Program-made: the position numbers and the translations under genes | Notes under the pieces: model-generated | What the model was told of the DNA's origin: nothing | The model's input: only the letters and a program-made list of their open reading frames with translations | Database searches by the model: none | Assembly (NCBI GenBank): GCA_038373865.1 | Contig: JAXGGA010000078.1 | Location: forward strand, 1-64,000 | DNA from: Uloborus plumipes | Lineage: Eukaryota; Arthropoda; Arachnida; Araneae; Uloboridae | Direction of reading: 5' to 3' | Length of the DNA: 64,000 nucleotides | Part shown: piece by piece, positions 20,950-32,211 of the stretch | Layout: every line of letters begins with the position of its first letter | Position numbering within the stretch: the stretch's first letter is position 1

Positions 20950-23900
20950 TAGTAATAAACGAATTAGATCAGTAAATGTTACAGGGTCCAGAAAATGCAA
21001 TGTAAATTTAATATGGTATATAAAAGTAAATTTTAATCTCTTTTTAGAGTTGTTAATGATAAATTCAACTGGATTTTTTTGTTCTTTAACTTAAAAAATA
21101 AAGGAACTTAAAAAAAAATGTAAACACGGGTTACTTTATCACTTGTGTTCTTCTTTGCCTCAAACTTTTCAAGAGATAAAACACTCTGTGGTAACCTTCA
21201 GATAGCGGTTTTGCATACTTGAAGTTACTCTCTAGAGGATACTGACTAAATTTATTTTAAGTCCGAAGGTTAGCAGATAGTTTCGTATATGTTAAAAAGT
21301 TTAAGCCAAGGAAGTTGCCCGCGTTTATGGCACTTAAAAAAATAATTAAAATAGATTTCAAAAAACTCTTGCATCCGAAAAGGAAAAAAAAGTGATAGAA
21401 ATAATTGTCATGCATAATTTTTTTCTGAAAGTACAAATGATGTTCTCCAGTTATCATAAAGTGATGTTATTCACTTACCAAAAAATAAATAAGAAATTTA
21501 GTGAACAGACTTCAGGTAAACGAGGTTTCAGCTAAAAGGGTCTCTAATAATCGAGGTACTAATAAAATAAGTTAAAATAATTTGAAATAAGAATAAATAA
21601 ATAAGCAAAAAAAAAAAACTTTTTTGCATTTTTCTTTGAAATTGCTGGAAAAACGTAAGTCAAATAAAGTGCTATCTAAGTGTTAAGTTTCTCGAATATT
21701 TACTTGCAATTCACCAATCTAGTATGATTTATTTCAATGAAATACAACATCACTTTGCGAACTAATGCTTATGCGTAAAAATTAATTACTTTTTTAGGAG
21801 CAGAAAAAATAGGTGGGTGTGTGTGCTACTCAGGACGAAACGATTTTAAGCATGAGGATTAATTTCCAACTAGCAGCAAGAAATAGTTCCAGTAAACCAT
21901 ACTTTTTTCTCAGTTCAAATCTCATTTGAAAAAAAAGACAAAACGGTGAAATTATTTATGCAAATCATGTGTTCCCGAATTAAATAATTAGTAAGATAGT
22001 TTTAGAAAATTAGTAATGCTGTGGGCGGGGGGGGACTTAGTTGCATTTCATTTAATGATTAGTCTAAAACCTCGAGCGTAATCGCTGTTACAATGCCAAC
22101 AGCATTAATCAGTACAAAGTCGATTCACGATCAATTACACAAAAATCTCCACTCTCTGGTATAATTCGAGCACTAAGTTAACTTAGACTACTAGCAATGC
22201 ATTCTCAAAATCTCTTGGAATTGAGATTTTATGCTTTCCAGGTATTTCCTAGCATATATTCTTCCTCGTCAAAAAGAATTCACATACCACAATCAAGATT
22301 ATTCCTAGGCGTTTTAATAGCATTCTCGTAGTATACATGTATGAAGAGACATTTTAATTCTCTATTCAAAGACCACTTTTCAAACAAAAATGCTGGCTAA
22401 TTGTTTTATAATTAAAGCCGAATCGATGCGTAGACTGTAAAACTCTTGAGGGGAATCAACGCCAAGCAGATTTAATTACCCTGATCCGATTTTCTATATA
22501 TTGTCTAGCATTTTATTAGCCATTAATTGGAGGAAGCATTCAGAAATTTTCCATCTCTAAAATATTCTCAAATTAAAATTTTAAATTGGCATTTCATTGA
22601 AGGATCAGAGTGGTAATTACTGGTAATTAGAGCTGCCTCGGTCAATCCGTGGAAACAAGATTTTTGAAGAAACAAACGTTCGATAATTTAATAGAACGAA
22701 AATGAAGATGACTCTGCTCAATGAATGCCAAGTAAAATAATTCTTAAACTAAGACAATAGAAGATTGAAATAAGAATTTTTCAATGAGCTCACGGTACAG
22801 CTTTCAGTCTGAAAGCGTAAATTCTTATTAAAAAATAATGATTTTTTCCTCATTTTTACATCCCTCTTGTCGGATGAAAAAATAAGAAGGGGGACGCTGA
22901 AAAAGAAACGTTGAGAAAAAATGTATTTAATATATTTTCATAATCCTGACAATAGCAGGGAACATAATCAATTTTTAATTAAACAAAAATTAAGAGGGAT
23001 GGGCCTAATATCGACAAGGACCGCAGACAAACGAATTCCGTGAAGAAATCGATATATTGGAAAACGATAAAAACTATTAACGGATTTATATTTGCAACGA
23101 GTGACAAAACTCTGAACAAAAATGGATTGGTATTTCCACGTTTTTCAGACTGTTTCTTTTAGTTTGACAGATTCAATGAAATTTTCCTTCTTTTGATTTT
23201 TTTCTCAATTGAAAAAAAGTCGATTTTCATTTTTCCATCTTTCTTTTATTATTAGACGGTAAGCGTTTCTAATTCTTTTGTCATGTTCTTGGGTAAACAT
23301 CTTGCTTTGAGGGAAGGAGCAATGATTTATTCTTCGGCAATGTGGTTAGTGCATAACGTAATTTGGAAAGAAATTTCACAGATATGAGTATGTCATGGCT
23401 AGTTGTGTACCTTGTTTTTAAAAGTAAATGGAAGGATTATAATTTAGAGCTTATTTGTATTATTCGAATGAATGGAAAGCTGCCGTCTTTTCAATGCGGC
23501 AAAGCGATTTTTATTTAATTTATTTTCTGGCATTTCAAACAAACTTCAAGTAGGAAGAATACTTGACAGCTGTAAGGTAAAAGACCTCGGATCGTCTGAG
23601 TTCGGAGTAACTTGGTTCACTAATAGAAAACATCGTAGTCAAAAGTAGAATAACAATGATTCATCTTACAGTGCCAGCCAGCACTTTTCTCAAAATTTGA
23701 GCTTTACATTTCAATTCTTTTACGTAAAGAATTCGATTAAAAATAGTCACGTTAGTAACAGGAACGTAAAGCCTTAGGTCGTTTTTATTTTAAAAGATCA
23801 ATTTAATATTAATAGAAATAATGAAACAAAATGTCAAAAACTATTTTATTTAAAAATTAATAATGCTTAGTAATACTGTAAAAAATGTTTAAAAACGATA

Positions 23901-24318
23901 TTGTTAATTAAGAATTCAATTTAAAAGTAATTAGTTTATCTTATTGGCTAAACAATTGCTCTAGATAAAATGAAAAAAAAAAGTAAAAAGACGATTTAAA
24001 ATGGTTTTTTTTGCGGTTATTCTATTTTACTTTTTCTAATTACAGAGGGATTATTTAATGTATTAAAAATAGCACTATGAGTAAATCGTTTTTGAATAAT
24101 TCGAGAACAAATGTGCGCCACATAAAAAATTTATCAGGTGAGCTTAGTGGAAATTTTTTTATCAAGTTTTATAAATGTATCTATGTATTTTATGTATGTC
24201 AATTTGGTTTTAGAAACTCGTATGTTTTTAATGTCACACAATATATTTGTACCGTTGAAACGAGTGTTTTCATGTAAATTAAGTGATTTATTTTAACTTC
24301 AAAAATGCACTGTTCTAT
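20950..24318. other. No gene seen; complex unique stretch at 22.06-22.72 kb
   Basis: Largely AT-rich intergenic-looking DNA. From about 22060 to 22720 the sequence is less repetitive and carries many ATTA-type homeodomain cores, such as GTGGTAATTACTGGTAATTA near 22610 and ATCAATTACAC near 22131. It could be a regulatory element but I have no direct evidence. No coding or RNA gene is supported. Confidence 0.45.
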
Positions 24319-25953
24319 GTAACGTAAGTTACCAAAAACATGTTAAAGTTCATGAGGTGCATAAAGAAAGGGCAATGCAATGTTAACAATGCTATATTTT
24401 CTATCTTATAAGTGTGTGTTAAGCAAATAGTTAAAGTTTTTTTTTTTAAATATTGTCTGTTTAATTTTTTGTGCTGCAATCAAAACGTGTAACGTAAGTT
24501 ACCGACACATGCAGGTAACGTAAGTTACCCAAGTAGAACTTAAATACTTGTGTTTATAATTAAAGTAAATTGTGAAATAAACCTATGTGGCAAGTAGGAG
24601 TAGTTTATGCAAGAATTCTTTAAAATTTGTACTGTATTTACTTAATTTAAATTTACCATATTTCTTAAAATGTTTCTATTTGCTAATAAGATTACAATAC
24701 ACCTCTTTTATAAATTATATGTTTCTTTTTGGCTTTTGAGATATTAATTCTCTCTAAACAATATCACTGCCTTCAGAATATTTAGGAGTAATGTACTATA
24801 AATTATTCAAAAATGACTTCTGTTATGTTTTAAAGTTATCAAATATGTTTTTAAAAAAACAAATACAAAAATACTTTATCTCTTACAGGTGAAATGCATT
24901 TTATTCTGCATCAAAATGCCACTGAACTCTGCAGAAAAGATACGCTGTAGAAGGGGTATGAGAAAAGTCATGTGGATATTACAGATTTGTTATTCAAAGT
25001 CACTCTTTATGGTATTGAAATATGTTAGAAAAAGCAAAATTTATCAAAAATACTTTCTGAAGATCCGCACATTGACAATGACCATTTAAGAACTAGAAAT
25101 TAACAAACTGTGGGGTTTCTTTTAGTTAGGTATTTTAAGGAACAAGAAGAAGTAACAGAGATAAAAGCTGATGAATGGTGTGTGGTAAAGTACGAAAATA
25201 CATTGTATCCTTGAGTTGTGACGATTATTGAGGAAAACGAGTTTAAAATATAAGTAATGGCTGCTGTTGGAACCAATTAGAAATGGCCAGTAACGACAGA
25301 TGAAATGTATAATAAAAAAGAAAACATGATTTGAAGAATTGAATTACCTGAACTTGTTAATAACAGCAGCCAGTATAGATTTAAGTCTAATGTTATGTAA
25401 TATTTTTGATTGGTCATTGAGTTTGGTATTAAATCTCTGTAAATTCAATTCATAATTGTTAATTTTGAATATTTCGATCCAAACTAAGCTGTAATTTTCA
25501 TTCATTAATTTTTGTAATAAAGATATGCCTGTAAGTAAATTTTGAAACGTAAGTTACTGTAGCGTAAGTTACCCAGTTTAAAATTCCCATAATTTTCAAT
25601 TTTTGAAATAAATTTTTCAAATTAATGAAAATATATTCCTAAGCATTATAAAGAACTCATAAATTATGCTTCAAACAAGAAAACAGTTGTAATAGAGCAG
25701 AAATTTGCCTCAGAACCAATTTTCATATTATGTCATTCCCTTTTTGTGTAATGCAACTTACTGCCTTATCTTTGACTGCTAGATTTTATAAAATTTAAAT
25801 GCATCGAATATTTTTGCATTTTAATTTTGCTTTCAACTGTCATTTTCATGGAATGCTTTCATACAAGGTTTGTATAACAAAATTTGTCTGTACTGAGGTG
25901 CTAAATGCATAAGAGTTGGTCGAAATGTAACGTAAGTTACCGTGGAATTGCCC
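24319..25953 (+). mobile_element. Decayed DNA transposon with repeated GTAACGTAAGTTAC
   Basis: Six copies of the near-palindrome GTAACGTAAGTTAC or close variants occur at 24319, 24489, 24515, 25544, 25559 and 25927, bracketing a broken coding region. The right end, reading inward from 25953, is GGGCAATTCCACGGTAACTT. It matches the terminus of the MITE family at 7939 and 50814 at 23 of 31 positions counted by eye, including the following ACGTNAC motif. The right flank is AATA. I found no matching left terminus, so the left boundary is only the first motif copy. Confidence 0.65.
24889..25402 (+). pseudogene. Uncharacterised transposon protein, broken
   Basis: The first piece (24889-25089) follows a pyrimidine-rich CTCTTACAG that could be a splice acceptor and includes KMPLNSAEKIRCRR. 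From memory, an N-terminal MPLxxAEKxRRYR phrase is shared by a family of uncharacterised animal proteins linked to mobile elements. After a frame change, 25131-25402 reads YFKEQEEVTEIKADEWCVVK, then YENTLYP, then, past stops, KWPVTTDEMY and RIELPELVNNSSQYRFKS. This order (W-V-V-K-Y, Y-P-stop-VV, MAAVGTN-stop-KWP) is what I recall for the C-terminal domain of the same proteins. Several stops sit where Gly, Trp or Arg codons are expected, as from C-to-T decay. Function is unknown; I infer a transposase or accessory protein only from its position inside a terminal-repeat element. Confidence 0.5.
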
Positions 25954-27955
25954 AATAGAACATTTTACAAAACATTGAAAAATCCTGATTGAATAATTTT
26001 TCTGCGTGCAGCTGTGTGCTCCTGCATTATTGTGTATGTTCCTTGATACAATTGTTTTTGCAATTTTTCTCGTCCAGCTGTAGTTCTTTTATTGAAGATC
26101 GTTCTCCATTTCTTTCACTCTCCTAGTAACTCAGAAACACATATATATTTCGTAGCATAGATGGTGAATTTATTCATAGAGACAAATCAATTTACTATTT
26201 GAGTTTTGGAGTACCTCTTTTTGCTTTTTCTCTTTTCGTTTCTTATCAAACGAGAGAAATTCAACAGTAACAAATCCACGGTTTCATATTTGCAAATATT
26301 ATCGTAACGACATCTGTTCCAGAACAAAAGGAGGGAAATATAATATATTAATAGTTTAACATGCAATTGACGTAATTATCTATATGCCGTCCTTTTTTTT
26401 CCTCAAATAAACGATTGATCTAAATACCTTAAGACATCAAATTCATCCTCAACAAAAAACAAATTCCCGACTTCCTGCATAACATTTATTTCCAAAGAAT
26501 GGACAGGAAACTTTCTTGCATATCATCCATCTCGATATAAATGGAAAACTTAGTAAAGCATTAAAACGGACTTTTAAATTCAGCTAAACGCCGATTCAAG
26601 AACAAAGAATTGTGGAATTAAGCCAAACCGCTAGCCTGATAACCTTAATTGTTCCAAATGCTTTAACGTTGACCCCGGTATACGTTAACTCTAACATTTT
26701 GCTCAATGTGTCGTTAGCCGGTGTCATGCCTTCGCCCAAAAATTGTTACAAGAGTTTGCCTGAAAGAAGTATACTTCCCTCCATTGTCAAACTTCTAGGT
26801 TTGGCCCAGCTCCATCTTCTGCTTCTGCAAGCTCCAGAAAATTCCTCCAGTGATTAAACGAACAATGCTTTTTAAACACTCGAATATCCCTTCTATCCAT
26901 GCACGCGACTTCTGAAACCATTGTTTCAGGGGTTTTTGACCGCGAGATATTGGGGTAAGCATTAGAGACATATTTTTTTGGCACTTTTTTCTTCATTTTT
27001 TTGAGATAAATGTTGTCATGGCGGCTTCCGGCCAGTCATATTGTTCCAAAGATTCATCATAATCGATAGGTTGCAGCATTTTAACCTGAAACCTTTTTTG
27101 TTGATCGTTTTGAAGATTAACATCTTCGTTTAACTTCTATCATTACAAAAAATAAAAACGATTATATCTTACGACCTATCCGTGATAGGAAAATGATGAA
27201 TATAATTCTATTGATAGCAATATCTGATAAGAAAAAGGTTACAATTTGTATGCTGTAAAAGTTCATAGAATTCATGATTATATCTTCTCGTTTTTATTTG
27301 AAAAATACGTGTTCGGTAGATTACGCATTTTTTGACACTCGTTAACGAAACATAGTGAGCAAATACTAAATTACAGAATAATTTAACTAGAAATTAGCTG
27401 CTGTTTACATTATATCCTAATATCAAAATAGATAGCTTAATATTATTAATTTAAAAATTTTGATGTTTAATTTGTTAGTCATGTACCAGTATTCTTCCTC
27501 ACTTGTCATTCAGTATTCATATTTTAAATAAAATACTTAATACATTTAATTTTGGAACTGTTAATTTCAAAAATACTTGAATTAAAAAGAGCTTTTTCTT
27601 TCAAGTAACAAATGAAGTCGAAACTTTGTCTCTTACTAAAAGTGGATGTAAACAGAATTTGCAATCTATTCGTATTTTGCTTGATAAAAAATAAATAAAA
27701 ATTCAGCTTCAATTTACTTTTATTAATTCTCAAGATGTTTCTTAATCCTTGATTTTTATTAATAAGCTTAATCTATGTCTACAAAATGGGTACACTTTTG
27801 TTAACATTTTAATAAATTTGAAAAAACTGAAACTTTACACCGAAACTCTTTTTGATAAAATTGACTTTAAAAAAAAAAATCCTGTTCTGGCAGATATTAA
27901 AAAGTTGACCTTTTTTTTTTGGAACTTTCAACACTAGAAATGTTTAAAGAAACCC
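25954..27955. other. No gene seen
   Basis: AT-rich to about 26400, then a compositionally balanced stretch (about 26420-27060) without internal repeats or matches elsewhere in the window. An 81-codon frame at 26612-26857 has no recognisable domain and I do not call it. From 27150 the sequence is again AT-rich. Confidence 0.5.
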
Positions 27956-27969
27956 ACATTTTACTAGTT

Positions 27970-28129
27970 ACTCTACTCTAGTGAGGAAACTGGGCGTCAA
28001 AAACACTTGTGACAATGGTATCCCGCCGATGGTGGTGCCACATGAAAGAGTGGATGCCGCTTTGGGGAATGCACTAGGTCTGCAAATGGCAAGAAGCTAA
28101 ACGCAGCCCCATTTGAAACAAACAAACAA
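27970..28129 (+). mobile_element. Short retroposed insert with (CAAA)n tail
   Basis: A 160-bp insert bounded by a perfect 14-bp duplication, ACATTTTACTAGTT, at 27956-27969 and 28130-28143, and ending in (CAAA)n. This is the structure of a LINE-mobilised insertion: a SINE or the 5'-truncated 3' end of a LINE. One frame reads PPMVVPHERVDAALGNALGL then QMARS and a stop just before the tail, suggesting the end of a coding sequence. No tRNA boxes are visible. Class unknown. Confidence 0.75.
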
Positions 28130-28336
28130 ACATTTTACTAGTTTCATTTCATAGCAACTAAAGTTGCTCATATAATTATTAACTAAATGTTACTTAATTT
28201 AACTTATTTATTTCTTAAGAACAATCAAGTAAAGTAGAATATATTCTTTTATTGAACCGTTTCTGGTTCCAACGGGGTTCAATACACACCATCATTTTAA
28301 TTAAATATAATTTCCTTCTGTGTTTTATTATACTTT

Positions 28337-28706
28337 ATAATTGAAGGGGCAAGTGGATAAAGGTGATACGTGACATTTGAATTTCACCGATTTACACAAA
28401 TTCAAATGAGTGTGTGTTCAATTGTGTTAATTCACAAACAGAACTGAATGGGCAAGTGAATAAAGGTAATATGTGACACTTTTTATAGTTCTAGAAAAAT
28501 CTTTCAGAAAAAAATTATTACCTTATCACCTTCATCCATGGTAAAAAGTAAGTTTATCCAAAATTGTCACATATCACCTTTATCCACTTGCCCATTCAGT
28601 TGTGTTTGTGAATTAACATAATTGAACACACACTAATTTGTATTTGTGTAAATCGGTGAAATTCAAATGTCACGTATCACCTTTATCCACTTGCCCCTTC
28701 AATTAT
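28337..28706. mobile_element. Fold-back element, 370 bp
   Basis: Nearly the entire length folds on itself. The left arm begins ATAATTGAAGGGGCAAGTGG and the right arm ends CCACTTGCCCCTTCAATTAT. The arms also match through TCACCGATTTACACAAATT and GTGTGTTCAATTGTGTTAATTC. Each arm contains an internal direct repeat, GGGCAAGTGRATAAAGGTRATAYGTGACA (left at 28346 and 28453, complement on the right). The central loop is about 90 bp. No ORF. Confidence 0.9.
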
Positions 28707-28709
28707 ATC

Positions 28710-29150
28710 ATTTGTGTATAACGTTAAAAACAACATTTTAAGTAATTATAATTGTAAAATGACATTTTGCAACTTAAATTATTATAGACCGAAGCTGCCG
28801 AATCACACTTCATACTTCGGCCAGGTCGAAGCTTCGGTGAAATGGCCGAAGCGTCCTTTTATCTCTAATTTATAGTAAATTTATTATCTTATGAATTATC
28901 GCTACTACTAATGAGTTTTGCCGTTTGCTCAGAATTTACAATTTGCTTCTCGCAAGATTTACTGCATCGTGGAAATTTAATCTAGCTAAAATTTAAGATC
29001 TTCATTAGTTTAAAAAAATAATTATAAATTTTAAAGGCTGTCGCGAGATCAAAACGTTAAGGGGTGGGTATGAGTTTTAGCAAACCCTCATCTCACTTTT
29101 CCTTTAAATAAAAATATAAATATTGAGACATAGTGGTTTCAGCTTTGGAT
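28710..29150. other. No gene; CCGAAG-rich fragment
   Basis: At 28786-28855 the text alternates CCGAAGC, GCCGAA and TTCGGCC (for example GTCGAAGCTTCGGTGAAATG), which looks like the subterminal part of another hAT-like miniature. No boundaries can be set. Otherwise AT-rich. Confidence 0.35.
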
Positions 29151-30240
29151 TTGGGAAGGAGCCGGTACTAGATCTAACCAATATGACCCCTATTGAAATT
29201 ATAATATTCACTTTGAAATAACTTTTCCAAGAAATTCTCCCCGGGAACATTTTTGAAGTCGTAGTTTTAGATGATCTTTATGGTTAGGGACAAAGGAGAG
29301 GTTAAGGGGCCCTCTTGTGGCAATTTTTCGAAATTTAAACTTCAAAACCGCAGTTTTGGACGATTTTAGGTAATGTTAGCGATTGAGATTTTGGGACATT
29401 TTTGAACGTTGCAAAAATACGCAGTCTTTGACTATCTTTATTATTTGAAAAGGAGAAAGTCAGTGGTCATTCACTGCAATGTTTCAAAATTAGAGCTTCA
29501 AAAACCTCTTCTCCCGGACATAAAAAAAATATCATTTAAAACTACGTTATTGAAGGCTATGTTCTGGAGCTTTTTCGAACATGCAGCTCTAAAAACGCAT
29601 TTTTAGACGATCTTTGGCAATGTAAGACAGAGGAGGGGTTTGGTGGCCCTCCCGCTGCCATCTTTTGAAATTAGTGTTCTAAAAATGCAGCTGTAGATTG
29701 TCTGCCACTATGTTAGGTAGAGGACATTTTCCTCTCCTCTCTTTCTTCTTTAATAACGTCCGGAGCAAGCAACTTTTCGAAATTGTAGCTCCAACAACGC
29801 TTTTTTTTAGCCGATCTTCGATATGTCAAATGGAAAAGTTCTGGGACATTATCTTTTCCTCTAATATTTTTCGGAATTGAAGCCCTAAAAACATATTTAA
29901 GACTGTTTCAATGATGTTATCAAAATTGGGGGAGGGCGAGGGACACTCCATCGGAAAGATTTCAAACTTGTAGATTTAAAGACGCAGTCTTAAACGACTT
30001 TTGGGGATTAAAGAGGGGTGAGAGATTAAGGAACCCTCCGTGGGTAATTTTTTTTGAAACTGAAATTCCAGAAACTGAGTAGTAGATGAATTTGAATAAT
30101 GTTATTGAAAACGGGGAATCACGACTCTCCTCCCGAAGTTGTTTGATATCGAAGTCTTAAAACGAAATTTTAGACATCTATTATTGATGTGGAGGGTCCG
30201 TTTTTCCGAAAGTTTCCCAAATCAAAGTTCTAGATACTCA
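29151..30240. repeat. Diverged ~100-bp tandem repeat block
   Basis: Units of roughly 100-110 bp recur with the skeleton TTTTCGAAATT, GTAGCTCCAAAAACGC, TTTTTAGACGATCTTT, GGCAATGTTAGG and GAGGGG followed by GGCCCTCC. Successive examples lie near 29270, 29350, 29600, 29700, 29800, 29960 and 30160. The same family is inverted at about 4540-5420. Units are well diverged. Confidence 0.65.
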
Positions 30241-30779
30241 TAACGAAGTGAAAATAATCGGTCATACACAAGTACGCAGTGGTTGATATTTTTCGGAAAT
30301 GGTTAAAATGATTTATCAAACAAACTTCCAAATCCGTGAGCTTTAAAGAAACGAATAATTCTTTCTATGTTTGAGATATAAAAGAAGGTAAAAACTGTTT
30401 GTGAAAAGTGATAAAGATATTATTAGATCAAATTTTTCTACTTCTATCAGTGGAGTCCAATATTACTGAAAGTATAATAAAAACCATCTAATGGCCAGTT
30501 GAAAGAATTGCCATTTTAAACGTGATAGAACCCTTGGGAATAAAGTGAAATGAAAAATTCTACAGGAACTCAAGATTATTTATAAAGAAAATTTATTAAT
30601 ATTGCCCTGTCAAGGGCAAAGTGATATGTTATGGAGAAACTTTAAACATAACACTGATCTTAACACTGTAATGGAAAAAATATAGGAAATTTGCTGCAAG
30701 AGGTTTCGGAAAATCCGAAATGTTGGACAGCGAAGAAGAATTTAAAAAAAAGTGTAAACACGAGAAACTAAGCAACGTT

Positions 30780-31045
30780 AGTTATGGTGGCACAATGCTC
30801 CCCTCCCATCCCCCTCCTGGTGGGCTCCCCTACACATACCAATCTTTCGTCTCAATGAGTTGTTTGCGAGCATGCATGACTCAACGGCAGTTTACGCAGA
30901 ACGTATAAATTCCGCAGTAAACCGCAAAGAGTAAACAAACCCTGCATCTACTCAGTGGGTCTTATGGGCTCTGACATTGAAGCACAGATCCCTTGATCCT
31001 GAATCAATCCGATGTCCTAACCATTTGGTTGACGTTGCAGGCCGT
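30780..31045 (-). mobile_element. tRNA-derived SINE-like relic
   Basis: On the minus strand, reading from about 31043 down, GTCAACCAAATGGTTAGGAC (A-box-like) is followed by ATCGGATTGATTC and then CTGTGCTTCAATGTCAGAGCC, where a B box should be. The body continues CCCATAAGACCCACTGAGTA. The layout is that of an old SINE with a degraded tRNA head. The 3' limit is uncertain. The flank at 31047 is a dispersed repeat shared with 10070. Confidence 0.5.
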
Positions 31046-31150
31046 CATTTCGAATTTTTCAAACAGCAAAACCACGCCCACTTATATGCAAATTCATTAA
31101 TTTTCTAAAACCGGAGGGGCTGACTCCCCTGTGTTCTTGACAGGCCTGTG
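31046..31150. repeat. Dispersed repeat copy
   Basis: GTCATTTCGAATTTTTCAAA, then CATTAATTTTCTAAAA, GGGGCTGACTCCCCTG and ACAGGCCTG. The same order of phrases is at 10072-11085 (interrupted by the fold-back element), and a weaker form is at 3225-3310. Parent element unknown. Confidence 0.6.
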
Positions 31151-31204
31151 ATCTTGTTGTATAACATTATACTAGAATGCAATTTAACTTGACACTGAAC
31201 GTCA

Positions 31205-31455
31205 CTACGGGCGGAGCCAATAAGAGCTCACAAGCAGTCAGCGATCTCCTCTAATTCGCCAAGTAGGCTGTGACGTTTTATCTAGTTCGCTTTTCATAGG
31301 CTAACGTCACGCAAACGTCACGCTGACGTCAAGATGCTGTTGTCAAGAAAGGTTGCAGTGTAGTCTAGTTAGTCATTTTCAGCTGTCTCGTTGTATCCGC
31401 ACGTACTAAAAGCGGAGCACTGAATCTTCCACCAGAAGTTACTAGACGAAAAGGT
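31205..31455 (+). promoter_or_regulatory. Promoter-like island with CRE, GC and CCAAT boxes
   Basis: Seen: GGGCGGAGCCAAT at 31210-31222 (a GC box next to a CCAAT box), AACGTCAC twice at about 31302-31321, a full CRE palindrome TGACGTCA at 31323-31330, and CpG-richer sequence than its surroundings. It is followed by ordinary-complexity text to about 31454, ending CGAAAAGGTTTAAG, a plausible exon/intron donor (AG|GTTTAAG). Inferred: a pol II promoter and a 5' untranslated first exon on the plus strand. No ATG-initiated coding exon is recognised downstream, and I cannot exclude a transposon promoter. Confidence 0.35.
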
Positions 31456-31992
31456 TTAAGCATATTTTTCCAATAAATTTAGTAAAGTACAAGTATTCAC
31501 TATATTTTATGTTTTCTTGGGTTTTAATACACTCATAGATATAATGTTGTTGCTTATGTCTAATTCGTGGGCTAGCGAAATAACAGTTGCAAATGGCTAT
31601 TCTGAAACCTATGTTGATTTTAAAAGTAAATTGTATGATATATTGATAAGAATATCATTCTTATTTAAATTCAACGATAAATGTAGTCAAGCAACTTTTT
31701 ATTTTTGTTTTGAGCTATAAAAAGACGCGTATTTTAAAATAAATAGAAAAGAATTTTGTTTTTTCATTTTTACGTGCTGATACCTAATATTGATAAGTGT
31801 TTTTTTGGGGGGGGGGGGGGGGGGTTACTTAAAATATTCATTGCTCTTTTTTTTTCATCAAAATGTCGAATAATGCTATTAAATAATTATTCCTTAGTGC
31901 CTTGTGTTATTTTAGAGGGGTCTCTTGTACCGAGGGCAGAACGGCGAGAAATTAATTCCCTCTATTTATAACGCTCTGCTCAATAGCTCATA
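31456..31992. other. No gene seen
   Basis: AT-rich, with a G-homopolymer run near 31807. No exon supported. Confidence 0.5.
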
Positions 31993-32211
31993 TACTGTCC
32001 GTTATCGAACTCCGCGCCTGGCAGCCACGAACGGTTCCATTTAAAAAAGGGGTGATATGTAAGCGTACTTCCCGATGCTTTCAGTTTTTGGTCGCTTTTC
32101 ACTTTCTTATTGAGTGTTACTTTTCATTTCCCCCCTATTTTGAGAAAATTAGAAGAGACCTGTCGCGTGCGCTAAGTCGAGGAAGGTCGCACCATAAAAT
32201 ATCAGACTGTA
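31993..32211. mobile_element. ~210-bp MITE, copy B
   Basis: Begins TACTGTCCGTTATCG and ends ATATCAGACTGTA. It shares with copies A (19345) and C (61260) the phrases CGCGCCTGGCAGCCACGA, TCCATTTAAAAAAGGGGTG, CCCCCCTATTTTGAGAAAAT and AGAAGAGACCTG. TA lies at both ends. Confidence 0.85.

Noticed and set aside
24319..25953. A clustered transcription-factor array (six GTAACGTAAGTTAC sites)
   Set aside because: The sites bracket a broken ORF, and the rightmost abuts a terminal sequence shared with MITEs, so a transposon explanation is better.
26612..26857. 81-codon ORF in a balanced-composition stretch
   Set aside because: No recognisable domain or splice context; kept only as part of a possible conserved noncoding stretch.
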